This document shows, piece after piece, positions 8,481-18,259 of a stretch of DNA of 64,000 nt; positions within the stretch are counted from its first letter, which is position 1; every line of letters starts with the position of its first letter. The DNA comes from Candidatus Eubacterium faecigallinarum (GTDB lineage Bacteria; Bacillota; Clostridia; Oscillospirales; Acutalibacteraceae), in contig DXDN01000005.1 of the NCBI GenBank assembly GCA_019115455.1, forward strand, positions 1-64,000, in the 5' to 3' direction. The translations under genes and the position numbers were made by a program. Below the pieces are notes generated by a model. The model searched no databases, was not told the origin of the DNA, and saw only the letters and a list, made by a program, of their open reading frames with translations.

Positions 8481-10571
8481 TTATTCCTCCGTACAAGATA
8501 AATATGCCTGTCCCAGGGCGAGTCCTCCGTCGCCGCAGGGAACCTTTTCATTAATATATACCGAAAAGCTCTTTTCTTCAAGTGCTTTTATGGTTTGCGA
8601 GGTTATAATTCTATTGATGAATACTCCTCCGCTCAGCGCAACCTGATTTATATTGTGCTTTTCACGGTGCTTGCAGGCGATATTTACAATCAGTTTGCAA
8701 ACCATTGTGTGAAATCCCAGCGCAATTTCCTCAGCAGTCGCTGAGTCCTTTACCGACTTTATCTCGTTTAATATTTCAACGGGATTCAGCGATGGCGACA
8801 GGGGATATTCTTTTTCTGCCTTTTTAGCAGCGCTTTCAAGAGCGCAGGCACATTCGCCCTCATAGGTGTTGTAGTGCCTGATGTCAAGCAGAGCGCATAC
8901 AGCGTCAAACAGCCTACCCATACTGGAGGACAGCACGGTGTTGATATTGTTTTTAATTGCTTTGTCCACAAGCTCATTGCCGCCGAGATAGCAGCGCAGA
9001 GCCAGGTCCGCATTTTTAGATACCTCGTCCGAGGCAAGCATTTTCACATAGTCCAGATGCTCCGCTCTGTGTACTTTGCCTTCGTCAAAAATGAAAACCT
9101 CGCTGCCCCATATAGCGCCGTCGTCACCGTAACCCGTTCCGTCAAAGGCAAAACCGATTACCTTGCCCTTGAGCCTGTGTTCGGCGATAACTGAGGCAAT
9201 ATGCGCCTTGTGATGCTGGATACGCACGCCAACATTTTCAAACATATTTGAAGAATAATATCCTGGATGTAAATCCGCTGCAATCTTTTTTTCGCTGAAG
9301 CCGTGCAGAGCTGCAAACCTCTTGATGTTTGATTTAAAGCAGTCGTAAATATTCTTGTTGTCAAGGTCGCCGAAATGTTGGCTTAAGAATACATATTTCC
9401 CGCGGTGAAAGGCAAATGCAGATTTAAGGTCGCCCCCAAGGCACAGAGTGTCTTCATCTGCGCCTTTGTCAATCTCAATAGCAAGCGGCACATATCCGCG
9501 CGCTCGTCTTATAAACTGAGTCCTGCCCTGTGTTACCTGAAGAACACTGTCGTCAATGGGAGTGAGTATTTCCCTGTTGTGGGAAAGCACATCCACACCG
9601 AATTTCAGTATTTCATTATCGTCGGTTATTATGGGGTCTGAACTTATGTTGGCACTGGTCATCACTAGTGGAGAAACCTCGTCGAGAAGCATTATCTGAA
9701 TTGGATTACACGGCAGAAAAGCGCCGGTATAATCGCTGTTTTTGCACACTGACACGTCAAAATCCTTTAGTTTTTCAAGCAGAACAATGGGTCTGGCGGG
9801 GGAGAGCAGAAGTTTTTCTTCAAGTTCGTTTACTTTACAGTATTCCCTGATTTGCCCGATAGAAGAAAACATAACAGCAAAAGGTTTTCCCTCCCTGCCT
9901 TTTAGTTTTCGTATCTTTTCCACACTTTGAGGATTGTCCGCACGGCAGGCAAGATGGTATCCGCCTATGCCTTTCACGGCAAGTATATCGCCACGTCGCA
10001 GAATATCCACAGCCTTGTCAATGCTGATGTTTGTAACAGGACCGCATTCGTTGCAGGCGATAGTCTGGGCGTGGCATCTCCTGTCATATACCGAGGTGTA
10101 CTCCTCCAGACAATTACTGCACATTTCAAAGGGCGCCATGGTGATATTTTCCCTATCATAGGGGAGATTGTTTATAATTGTGTATCTTGGTCCGCAGTTT
10201 ACGCAGCTTATAAACGGATGGCGGTATCTGCGGTTGCTTTTATCCTTAAGTTCCGCCTCGCACTGAGAACAAGTGGCAAGGTCGGGAGTTATGAAGGGCG
10301 TTTTGTTGTCATTTTCCGAATGGACTATCTTAAAATCTGTGAAGGGGATATCCTCTATTTTCTCAGCCTCATATTTTTTTATGTCAAACATGCCAATAAG
10401 GCGTCGGACAAATTCGTCCAACGCCTGTTTTTTTGCACTGATAACCAGGCTTACATTTCCGCCGGTATTTTTAACCAGGCCGTTTACGCCCAGATCCTTT
10501 GCGGTACGCTGGGCGGCAGGTCTGAAGCCTATGCCCTGAACTATACCGTGAAAGGTCAGTTTCATAGTCAT
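8481..10571 (-). CDS. hypF: Carbamoyltransferase HypF
   Basis: Acylphosphatase domain HGIVQGIGFRP, zinc-finger CX2C repeats, YrdC and Kae1-like FAFDGTGYGDDGAIWGSE. Confidence 0.95.
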   Translation of the reverse strand: MTMKLTFHGIVQGIGFRPAAQRTAKDLGVNGLVKNTGGNVSLVISAKKQALDEFVRRLIGMFDIKKYEAEKIEDIPFTDFKIVHSENDNKTPFITPDLATCSQCEAELKDKSNRRYRHPFISCVNCGPRYTIINNLPYDRENITMAPFEMCSNCLEEYTSVYDRRCHAQTIACNECGPVTNISIDKAVDILRRGDILAVKGIGGYHLACRADNPQSVEKIRKLKGREGKPFAVMFSSIGQIREYCKVNELEEKLLLSPARPIVLLEKLKDFDVSVCKNSDYTGAFLPCNPIQIMLLDEVSPLVMTSANISSDPIITDDNEILKFGVDVLSHNREILTPIDDSVLQVTQGRTQFIRRARGYVPLAIEIDKGADEDTLCLGGDLKSAFAFHRGKYVFLSQHFGDLDNKNIYDCFKSNIKRFAALHGFSEKKIAADLHPGYYSSNMFENVGVRIQHHKAHIASVIAEHRLKGKVIGFAFDGTGYGDDGAIWGSEVFIFDEGKVHRAEHLDYVKMLASDEVSKNADLALRCYLGGNELVDKAIKNNINTVLSSSMGRLFDAVCALLDIRHYNTYEGECACALESAAKKAEKEYPLSPSLNPVEILNEIKSVKDSATAEEIALGFHTMVCKLIVNIACKHREKHNINQVALSGGVFINRIITSQTIKALEEKSFSVYINEKVPCGDGGLALGQAYLSCTEE

Positions 10572-10576
10572 CGGGA

Positions 10577-11158
10577 TTACTCCTTGTGAAGTGTGACAAC
10601 TCCTTTTTCTCCGTCGTCGTCAACGGTGCTGAGTGCCTTGAATTTAATGCAGGCGTCGATGCAGGCGCCGCACTGAACGCATTTATCACGGTCGATTGAC
10701 CATGTCTTTTCGCCGGTTCTGTCAACGGTAATGCACTCCTGCGGGCACTTCCTTGCACAAAGTCCGCAGAGAATACATTTTGATATATCGTTCATTATCT
10801 TGCCGGGCTTTGTTTCGGGGATTGGCTGGCTGTAGCTGTCAACAACTTTTTCCGTAGCCGGCGCAGTATATCCCGGCACCATTGTAAGGCACTTTTTAGG
10901 GCAGGCGTTTACACACGCTGAGCACTGAACGCAGCCCATTCTCTCAATTGACCAGGTCTTGGTTGTCCTGTCAACTTTGATTGCGCCTGACATACATTTT
11001 CTTGAACAAATGCCGCACATAATGCATTTGTCAATATCAATTTCAATATGACCTCTGCTGCGCTCCGGGTACTTTTTAGGTACTAAGGGATAGTTTTCTG
11101 TAGCAGGCTTTGAAAAGAGATTCTTTAACGCAGTAAAAGAAAAATTCATTATTGCCAT
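10577..11158 (-). CDS. echF: Ech-type hydrogenase ferredoxin subunit with four 4Fe-4S motifs
   Basis: CIMCGICSRKC, CVQCSACVNACP, CILCGLCARKCP, CVQCGACIDAC; position at end of ech genes. Confidence 0.85.
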   Translation of the reverse strand: MAIMNFSFTALKNLFSKPATENYPLVPKKYPERSRGHIEIDIDKCIMCGICSRKCMSGAIKVDRTTKTWSIERMGCVQCSACVNACPKKCLTMVPGYTAPATEKVVDSYSQPIPETKPGKIMNDISKCILCGLCARKCPQECITVDRTGEKTWSIDRDKCVQCGACIDACIKFKALSTVDDDGEKGVVTLHKE

Positions 11159-11169
11159 AACATATCCTC

Positions 11170-12249
11170 CTATCTTTCAGTACAGCTTACGCAGGGGTCG
11201 ATAGTCAGAATCTGAAGGGGCACATCAGCCAAATCAGATCCCGGCAGAATGTGAATAAGGGATTGAATATTCGTAAAGGTGGGAGTGCGGATTCTAAAGC
11301 GCTCAAGGAATTTTGTTCCGTTTGCCTTGCAGTAGAATATTGCCTCGCCTCTGGGCTGCTCAACTCTTGCAAATGCCTCGCCGTCGGGATTACCTTTAAT
11401 CTGGTTTGCTATTGGTCCCTCAGGTATCTTGTCAACAAGCTGTCTTATAATGTTGAATGACTGGAAAATCTCACCGATACGAACCTCGCATCTTCCGTAG
11501 CCGTCGCACTGGTCGGAAGTGATAATTTCAAAATCAACCTTGCCGTAAGCCTCGTATCCGGTCTTTCTGGTATCAAGCTTGATGCCTGCGGCTCTTGCCA
11601 TAGGACCTACCGCTCCGAGACGGATAGCGTCTTCCTTTGTAAGAATACCGACATCCTTAAGTCTTGAATCAACGGTATAATCGTTAAGGAAAGTTTTAAC
11701 TATCTTTTTGAGGTCCTTTTCCATATCGTTGAAAATGTCAACAAAACTCTTGAGCATTGAAGAGTCCATATCCTTGAGCACGCCGCCTACTTTGTTTACT
11801 GAAAAGATTACACGGCCGCCTGTGGATGCCTCAAACATATCGAGAACTTTTTCTCTCATTCTCCAGCACTGCATAAACAGAGCGTCAAAGCCGAAAGCGT
11901 CGGCAAGCAGACCGAGCCACAGCAGATGGGAATGGATACGGCTCATCTCGCCCCAGATAGTTCTGAGAAACTGAGCTCTTTCAGGAACCTCGGCGTCAAA
12001 AATTCTTTCAATAGCCTCGCAGTAAGCCATGCCGTGTTTGAAAGAGCAGATGCCGCATATTCTTTCTACAACGTACTGATAATCGTTAAAATCTCTTTTT
12101 TCCGCAAGATTTTCAAGGCCTCTGTGAACGAATCCGATGGAGGGGATAGCCTCAACAACTTTCTCATCCTCAAGAACAAGGTCAAGGTGAATAGGCTCCG
12201 GCAGCACGGGATGCTGGGGACCAAAAGGAACTACTGATCTTTCACCCAT
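11170..12249 (-). CDS. echE: Group 4 [NiFe] hydrogenase large subunit (EchE/NuoD-like)
   Basis: RICGICSFKHGMAYCEA and terminal DPCVSCTER: both RxCxxC and DPCxxCxxR nickel ligands present. Confidence 0.92.
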   Translation of the reverse strand: MGERSVVPFGPQHPVLPEPIHLDLVLEDEKVVEAIPSIGFVHRGLENLAEKRDFNDYQYVVERICGICSFKHGMAYCEAIERIFDAEVPERAQFLRTIWGEMSRIHSHLLWLGLLADAFGFDALFMQCWRMREKVLDMFEASTGGRVIFSVNKVGGVLKDMDSSMLKSFVDIFNDMEKDLKKIVKTFLNDYTVDSRLKDVGILTKEDAIRLGAVGPMARAAGIKLDTRKTGYEAYGKVDFEIITSDQCDGYGRCEVRIGEIFQSFNIIRQLVDKIPEGPIANQIKGNPDGEAFARVEQPRGEAIFYCKANGTKFLERFRIRTPTFTNIQSLIHILPGSDLADVPLQILTIDPCVSCTER

Positions 12250-12641
12250 TATTCTTTTGCCTCCTCTTCTTTTTTAACAACCTTTACTGCGTCCTTAACT
12301 TCCTTTTTGAAAGGCGTTTTCTTGGCAATTCTGTAAAGCTTGTTGTTGAAATCCGGATTGATTGATTTAATCTTTACGCCGAACAGCTCTTTCATTTCGT
12401 TTTCATAAAGCATAGCTGACGGAAAGAAGTCGGAAATGGTGTTTATTTCCTCGTCAATCGGAACAATTATCTTATAATTTTCAAAGGTGTAATCAATTGC
12501 AACTGAATAAATAAGCTCGTTGTATCCCTCAAAGGCTGTGGCACATATCTGCGCCAGTCTGTATCCTGCTCTCTGCTTTTCAAGCATAATTTTGTAGAGG
12601 GTGGGGATATCAACAATTTCAAGCGTGTATTCTTCTCTCAT
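12249..12641 (-). CDS. echD: Ech hydrogenase subunit D (NuoC-like)
   Basis: Position between echC and echE; FFPSAMLYENEMKELFGVKI similar to NuoC 30-kDa family. Confidence 0.85.
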   Translation of the reverse strand: MREEYTLEIVDIPTLYKIMLEKQRAGYRLAQICATAFEGYNELIYSVAIDYTFENYKIIVPIDEEINTISDFFPSAMLYENEMKELFGVKIKSINPDFNNKLYRIAKKTPFKKEVKDAVKVVKKEEEAKE

Positions 12642-13076
12642 TTAATTACCCTCCTTAAGCTTTCTGCTTTTTTCTTTAAGAAGCTCAAGCGACTGCACAA
12701 CGCCGTCTATAATAGCCTGCGGTCTTGCGGCGCATCCCGGCACGTAAATGTCAACGGGAATAACCTTGTCCACACCGCCGAGTATATTGTAGCAGTCTTT
12801 GAAAACGCCGCCGTTGCAGGCGCATATTCCTATGGCGCAAACAACTTTAGGCTCGGTCATCTGCTCATATATCTGCTTTACCACGTCTTTGTTCTGCTCG
12901 TTTACAGAGCCGGTGATGAGCAGTATGTCCGCATGCTTGGGATTTCCTGTATTAATTACGCCGAAACGCTCAACGTCATACACAGGGGTAAGGCAAGCCA
13001 GCACCTCAATATCGCACCCGTTGCAGCTTGAACCGTCATAGTGCATAATCCACGGTGATTTTGATACGTCTGCCAT
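12642..13076 (-). CDS. echC: Ech hydrogenase small subunit (NuoB-like)
   Basis: DGSSCNGCDIEVLACLTPVYD, GICACNGG, VPGCAARPQAI. Confidence 0.93.
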   Translation of the reverse strand: MADVSKSPWIMHYDGSSCNGCDIEVLACLTPVYDVERFGVINTGNPKHADILLITGSVNEQNKDVVKQIYEQMTEPKVVCAIGICACNGGVFKDCYNILGGVDKVIPVDIYVPGCAARPQAIIDGVVQSLELLKEKSRKLKEGN

Positions 13077-13078
13077 TT

Positions 13079-13966
13079 TTATACCCCCTTAACAAATACT
13101 TCAAGAATAAATACATTAAGCGCTCCGATGATTATTGTAGTAACCCATGAGTTCTTAAACATTTTCTGCCATTTTACACGGGCGTTAGTGTTGTCCACCA
13201 GTATAAGAACAAAGTAGCTGATTGAAATTGCGATAAGAGCTATGAAAATCGTCCACCAGTTGGCGTTAAGGAAGAAGAGTGCAATTACGCCCATAAGGAA
13301 TACGCTTTCGTACCAGTGAGCTATTTCAACTATCGCAAACATCTCTCCTGAAAATTCTGTAGTTATGCCCTTTACCATTTCCTGATGAGCGTGATGGCTT
13401 GTGGAAAGGTCGAAGGGGTGCTTTCTGAGCTTTATTGTAAGAATGAATACAAATCCCACAAATACGCCCGGCAGCATAACTATCGGAAGAGTTCCGTCGC
13501 TCATAACGATTTCTCTTACCTTGAAAGTGCCTGTAGCAAGATAAAATCCTACCGCAGTGAGAAGAACCATCGGCTCGTAAGCCAGCATCTGCATCATCTC
13601 ACGGTTGGCACCCATGTTGGCATACGGCGAATGGGCGCTGGTAGCGGCAAGAACAAGAAACATGTTTGCCGTAGTAAGTGCGAAGAATACCAACAGCAGG
13701 TCAAATCCGCCGAAGAAAAGGCAGCCTGTGAAAATAACGAAAACCAGGAATGTCAGAAGATAGAATATCTGAACATGGTTTACAAATACTGTTTCCTTTT
13801 TAAGGAGCTTGATAACATCGTAAAAAGGCTGAAGCACAGGCGGGCCCTGTCTGCCCTGCATACGGGCGGTTATCTTTCTGTCAATACCGGAGGTAAGACC
13901 GCCGAGAATCGGGGCAAAAACTATGTAAGCAACAATACTGAGAATTATTTTTACTGTACCCGTCAT
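13079..13966 (-). CDS. echB: Ech hydrogenase membrane subunit B (NuoH-like)
   Basis: Multi-TM; GGLTSGIDRKITARMQGRQGPPVLQPFYDVIKLLKKE. Confidence 0.93.
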   Translation of the reverse strand: MTGTVKIILSIVAYIVFAPILGGLTSGIDRKITARMQGRQGPPVLQPFYDVIKLLKKETVFVNHVQIFYLLTFLVFVIFTGCLFFGGFDLLLVFFALTTANMFLVLAATSAHSPYANMGANREMMQMLAYEPMVLLTAVGFYLATGTFKVREIVMSDGTLPIVMLPGVFVGFVFILTIKLRKHPFDLSTSHHAHQEMVKGITTEFSGEMFAIVEIAHWYESVFLMGVIALFFLNANWWTIFIALIAISISYFVLILVDNTNARVKWQKMFKNSWVTTIIIGALNVFILEVFVKGV

Positions 13967-15882
13967 CAGAACGCACCTCCTATTGAAATAACCATAAATG
14001 ATACTATAAGCAAGATAGAGATTATAATTGACGGATTCCAGAGCTTTTTCTCGCCGAAGATATCCTCCATGTACCAGTTTGCCAGGAAGAATCGTCTCTT
14101 TTCGCCCATGGAGTCAATATAGTTCATCTGGTCTCCGGCGTTTACACCGTTGATGTATCTGTCAACTTTTTTGTATTTTGTGTGTCTTGCGGAGATCCAT
14201 GATATTCCGGGTATTACGAAAATAGCAATAAGCATTATCAACATGATTATGATATTATCGCTGGATATTACCTGGTAAGCGTTGTTAAATATTGTGTGAA
14301 TGTAAGGAATGATTACCTTTGATGATATGAATGGGAAGGCAAAGCAAAGCATAATCATGAATGCTGAGTGAATCAGAATTGATACCCACTGATTAGCCGA
14401 TGTTGTGTTCTTTGCTTTTACGTCGTTGTTCTTTGAAGCCAGAACAGTTGCCATCCATTTCATCCAGTAGAACAGCGTTGTGGCGCTGCCGAAGCTTACA
14501 AACAGTATAAGAATGATTGAGCCGTTGTCGATAAACGCCTTAAGTGCAGCCCATTTTGATATGAGCATTCCGAAAGGAGCAAGGAACATGCCGGCGATGC
14601 CTATAACAAGAGTCCAGGCAAGGTATGGATGACGGCGAACAAGTCCGTGCATTGTTTCGATATCTCTGGAGCCTGTGGAGTTTTCGATTGCACCCACGGT
14701 CTGGAAGAGAAGTGATTTTGATACTGCGTGGAATATAAGAAGGAAAATTCCTGCCCAGACAGTTTCCTCAGCGCCCACACCTGCACAAGCGGTTATAAGT
14801 CCCAGGTTTGATATTGTTGAGTAAGCCAGAACCTTTTTGCCGTCGCTTACTGTAATTGCAAGCATTGACATTATCAGGAAGGTGAAGCCGCCCACAAGGC
14901 TGACCATTGTGCCGGCATATGTGTTTGCAAGCACCGGCGAAAGCCTCAGAAGCAAATAAACGCCTGCCTTTACCATTGTGGCGCTGTGCAACAGGGCTGA
15001 CGACGGAGTCGGAGCCACCATGGCGCCCAGAAGCCATTTGGAGAACGGAAGCTGCGCGCTCTTTGTGAGTGCTGCAAATGAAAGGAGTATAACCGGAACA
15101 ACAACTATTGCGCCGTCGCACAGGATAAGGCTCTGCATGTCGGTGACGTTAAACTGAACTCCGGCAATAACGATTGCAATTGCAAATCCTAATCCGCCCA
15201 GAAGATTCATCCACAGCGCTCTGAAGCAGTTGTGGATAGCTTCCTTCGTTCTTGTATAACCGATGAGAAGGAAAGATACAACGCTCGTGATTTCCCAGAA
15301 GAAATACATCCAAATAAGTCCGTTGGAAAGAACAAGGCCGAACATTGCTCCGAGAAATACATAAAGCAGTGAGAAAAAGTATCTTCTCCTGTCCTTAAAT
15401 TCTTTATGGTGATTGTGGTAATCCTTCATATACCCACATGCATAAACTGTGATGAGGGTACCTATTATGGCAACGATAAGAACCATGATTACCGTGAGCT
15501 GGTCTATATAAATTTTGTTTATGACCTGATGCGGAGCATATCCTCCCAGCTCATACCAAAACATCAGCACTGTCTGTACGATAGAAAGAGCGGCGGCGTA
15601 ATACTGCTTGTATTTTATGCTGAGCACCGTTATGAGCACCATCAAAAATGCTTCAGCCGCCATCATCGCATAATCCGCAATTTCTGTCTGTGAGAAGAAC
15701 GACATGCTGTCCGCTCCGCTGACAAAATATTTGACGGCGAAAGTTACAGCCAATCCTATTATTGCAATACTGCTGACATAGGTTACGATTTGTCTGACGG
15801 TGTTATTTTTAAATATGCTGAGCAGTAATGCGCTCAGAAAAGGCAACCCTATCAGAACGATAACCAAACTTTCCATTTGCAT
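13966..15882 (-). CDS. echA: Ech hydrogenase membrane subunit A (NuoL/Mrp-like)
   Basis: Multi-TM proton-pumping family; FFWEITSVVSFLLIGYTRTKEA..., GAMVAPTPSSALLHSATMVKAGVYLLLR. Confidence 0.93.
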   Translation of the reverse strand: MQMESLVIVLIGLPFLSALLLSIFKNNTVRQIVTYVSSIAIIGLAVTFAVKYFVSGADSMSFFSQTEIADYAMMAAEAFLMVLITVLSIKYKQYYAAALSIVQTVLMFWYELGGYAPHQVINKIYIDQLTVIMVLIVAIIGTLITVYACGYMKDYHNHHKEFKDRRRYFFSLLYVFLGAMFGLVLSNGLIWMYFFWEITSVVSFLLIGYTRTKEAIHNCFRALWMNLLGGLGFAIAIVIAGVQFNVTDMQSLILCDGAIVVVPVILLSFAALTKSAQLPFSKWLLGAMVAPTPSSALLHSATMVKAGVYLLLRLSPVLANTYAGTMVSLVGGFTFLIMSMLAITVSDGKKVLAYSTISNLGLITACAGVGAEETVWAGIFLLIFHAVSKSLLFQTVGAIENSTGSRDIETMHGLVRRHPYLAWTLVIGIAGMFLAPFGMLISKWAALKAFIDNGSIILILFVSFGSATTLFYWMKWMATVLASKNNDVKAKNTTSANQWVSILIHSAFMIMLCFAFPFISSKVIIPYIHTIFNNAYQVISSDNIIIMLIMLIAIFVIPGISWISARHTKYKKVDRYINGVNAGDQMNYIDSMGEKRRFFLANWYMEDIFGEKKLWNPSIIISILLIVSFMVISIGGAF

Positions 15883-16049
15883 TCCTCCCCATAAAGGATA
15901 TTTTTATATAATATATAATTAATATATCAGCCGGTAATATAATATCACTAAGTTCAATTACGGTCAACTTAAAATCGTTAAAAACATAACGAAATTTAAA
16001 TAAAATGTATATACAAAGTGACTAATTTTTAAAATCACATTCGTATGTC

Positions 16050-16078
16050 TTGATTTTTGAAAAAAACGATACTATACT
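16050..16078 (+). promoter_or_regulatory. Putative sigma-A promoter for deacetylase gene
   Basis: TTGATT - 17 nt - TATACT. Confidence 0.5.
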
Positions 16079-16136
16079 AAGTGTGAAACAATAATCGACA
16101 TAAAATTCTAAATTTTTATGTTGTTTAACTATAATA

Positions 16137-17480
16137 GTGGGAGTTGGAATTTTGGCGAAGAAAATCAGAATATATACCATCCTTGCTATTGTATTTATTA
16201 TTATATGTACGGTCGTTGCAATTTCTGTTGTTAACGGAAGCAGCGTTGCTTCTGTAAGCAACGTAAATATGGACAAAAACACCAGTGATATGATAAAAAT
16301 AGGGTGGGAAGAGGTAGAAAACGCAGACGGTTACCGTATTTACGTCTTAAATAATAAAAGCGGCGAATATGAAAAAAAGGACGATGTGCCCGGCGGCGAA
16401 AATTGTTCTTATATATTCAAAAACTTAAGTTCTTCGACAGTTTATAAAATTAAGGTTACTGCAGTCAAAATGTTCCATGATAAAGAATACGAGAGTGATG
16501 ACGCTGAAGAGGTAACGGTTTATTCGCTTCCGGCATCGCCAGACCTTAGTCTTTCTTCACCCGAAGAGGGTGTAATGAACGCACAGTGGGACGAGCAGGA
16601 AAATGTTTCCGGATATGAGCTGCAATATTCAAAAAGCGACGATTTCAGCGACGCTCAGGACGAAATTCTGTCAGAAACAAGTTTTACCGTGAAAAAGCTT
16701 ACCCCTAAGGCGGTGTATTATGCCAGAGCAAGAGCTTTTGCGGAAATAGACCGAAAAACCATTTACTCCGGCTGGTGCAAGACTGCAAAAATAGAGATAA
16801 ACAAAAAAGTTGTAATGAACTCGGATATTGACCCTAATAAGCCTATTGTAGCGCTTTCCTTTGACGACGGTCCGGCATTTGACGAAAACGGTGTTAACTC
16901 AACTATGCAGATACTTGATGTTCTGGAGGAGCACGGCGCCAGAGCTACCTTCTTTATGTGCGGTTCAAGGATAAATGATTCAACGAAAAAAATCCTTGAA
17001 AGAGAAGTAAAGCTTGGATGCGAGCTTGGCAATCACACATACAGCCATAAGAATTACGGAAAGAAGGTAACTGCCGATGATATTAAGAAATGCAGCGAAG
17101 CAATTAAGGATGCCAGCGGCAGTTATCCTACAATATTCAGATGCCCCGGCGGAATAATGTCAGACGTTATACAAGAGGAATGCCGCAAGGAAGGAATGCC
17201 CATTGCATACTGGTCAGTAGAACCGCAGGACTGGAAAGTCAGGGATGCTGACAAGATATATAAATCTGTTATGAGTCACGTTTATGATGGCTCAATAATC
17301 TTGATGCATGATATTTATCCGACTACTGCACAGGCAGTTGAAAAAATAGTTCCAAAGCTTATTGAGGAAGGTTATCAGGTTGTTGGAGTCAGCGAAATGA
17401 TTGCGGCTAAAAATAACGGCAGTCATCCAAAAACGGGCCAGCAGTACATAGACTATAAAACAATAAACAATAACACTTGA
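16137..17480 (+). CDS. Secreted/membrane-anchored polysaccharide deacetylase with two fibronectin-III-like domains
   Basis: N-terminal TM; two FnIII-like repeats (GWEEVENADGYRIYVL..., WDEQENVSGYELQYS...); NodB motifs ALSFDDGP, GNHTYSH, FRCPGG. Confidence 0.9.
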   Translation: MGVGILAKKIRIYTILAIVFIIICTVVAISVVNGSSVASVSNVNMDKNTSDMIKIGWEEVENADGYRIYVLNNKSGEYEKKDDVPGGENCSYIFKNLSSSTVYKIKVTAVKMFHDKEYESDDAEEVTVYSLPASPDLSLSSPEEGVMNAQWDEQENVSGYELQYSKSDDFSDAQDEILSETSFTVKKLTPKAVYYARARAFAEIDRKTIYSGWCKTAKIEINKKVVMNSDIDPNKPIVALSFDDGPAFDENGVNSTMQILDVLEEHGARATFFMCGSRINDSTKKILEREVKLGCELGNHTYSHKNYGKKVTADDIKKCSEAIKDASGSYPTIFRCPGGIMSDVIQEECRKEGMPIAYWSVEPQDWKVRDADKIYKSVMSHVYDGSIILMHDIYPTTAQAVEKIVPKLIEEGYQVVGVSEMIAAKNNGSHPKTGQQYIDYKTINNNT

Positions 17481-17491
17481 TAGAATAAATA

Positions 17492-17525
17492 AAAACAGGA
17501 CTGTGATTTTTCACAGTCCTGTTTT
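17492..17525. terminator. Bidirectional intrinsic terminator
   Basis: AAAACAGGACTGTGA-TTTT-TCACAGTCCTGTTTT between convergent genes. Confidence 0.88.
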
Positions 17526-17536
17526 GTTACGTGGTA

Positions 17537-18259
17537 TTAAAGCACAGCGTTTAAAAACTGTTTAAGTCTTGGGTCCTTAGGAGCGTTGAAAAGCTCTTGG
17601 GGAGGTGCGTCCTCAACTATATATCCGTCTGCCATAAACAGCACGTGGTCGGATACCTCACGAGCAAATCCCATTTCGTGGGTTACGACCACCATGGTCA
17701 TGCCGTCCTTGGCAAGGTTTTTCATAACCTGCAAAACTTCACCTACCATTTCGGGGTCAAGAGCAGATGTAGGCTCGTCAAAAAGCATTACCTTTGGATT
17801 CATTGCCAGGGAACGAACGATTGCCGCTCTCTGTTTTTGTCCGCCGGAAAGCTGGGACGGGTAGGCGTCTGCCTTGTCCTCCAGCCCAACAAGTTTAAGA
17901 AGTCTCAAAGCGTCCTCTGCCGCCTCTTCTTTGCTCTTGAGCTTAAGATTTACCGGGGCGAGGGTAATGTTTTTCATAATAGTGAGATTATTGAAAAGGT
18001 TAAAATGCTGGAACACCATTCCCATATGCTGACGGATTTTGTTTACGTCACATTTCTTGTCGGTGATGAGTTCATCTTCAAACCAGATCTCGCCCTCAGT
18101 GGGTACTTCCAGCAGATTGAGGCATCTGAGAAATGTGCTTTTTCCTGAGCCTGAGGGACCGATTACAACAATCTTTTCGCCCTGATTTATTTCGTAATTA
18201 ATGCCTTTGAGAACTTCGTTGTCGCCGAAGCTCTTTTTTAGATTACAGACTTTTATCAC
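17537..18259 (-). CDS. Polar amino acid ABC transporter ATP-binding protein
   Basis: [32 protein letters not shown], GlnQ-like. Confidence 0.95.
   Translation of the reverse strand: MIKVCNLKKSFGDNEVLKGINYEINQGEKIVVIGPSGSGKSTFLRCLNLLEVPTEGEIWFEDELITDKKCDVNKIRQHMGMVFQHFNLFNNLTIMKNITLAPVNLKLKSKEEAAEDALRLLKLVGLEDKADAYPSQLSGGQKQRAAIVRSLAMNPKVMLFDEPTSALDPEMVGEVLQVMKNLAKDGMTMVVVTHEMGFAREVSDHVLFMADGYIVEDAPPQELFNAPKDPRLKQFLNAVL

Noticed and set aside
9927-10589. 220-aa plus-strand ORF
   Set aside because: Shadow of hypF; low-complexity-like translation with no family signature.
10577-11158. EchF as a stand-alone polyferredoxin unrelated to the hydrogenase
   Set aside because: It lies 11 bp downstream of echE in the same tightly packed operon and begins with an EchF-like N-terminus.
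13385-14122. 245-aa plus-strand ORF
   Set aside because: Antisense to echB and the start of echA.
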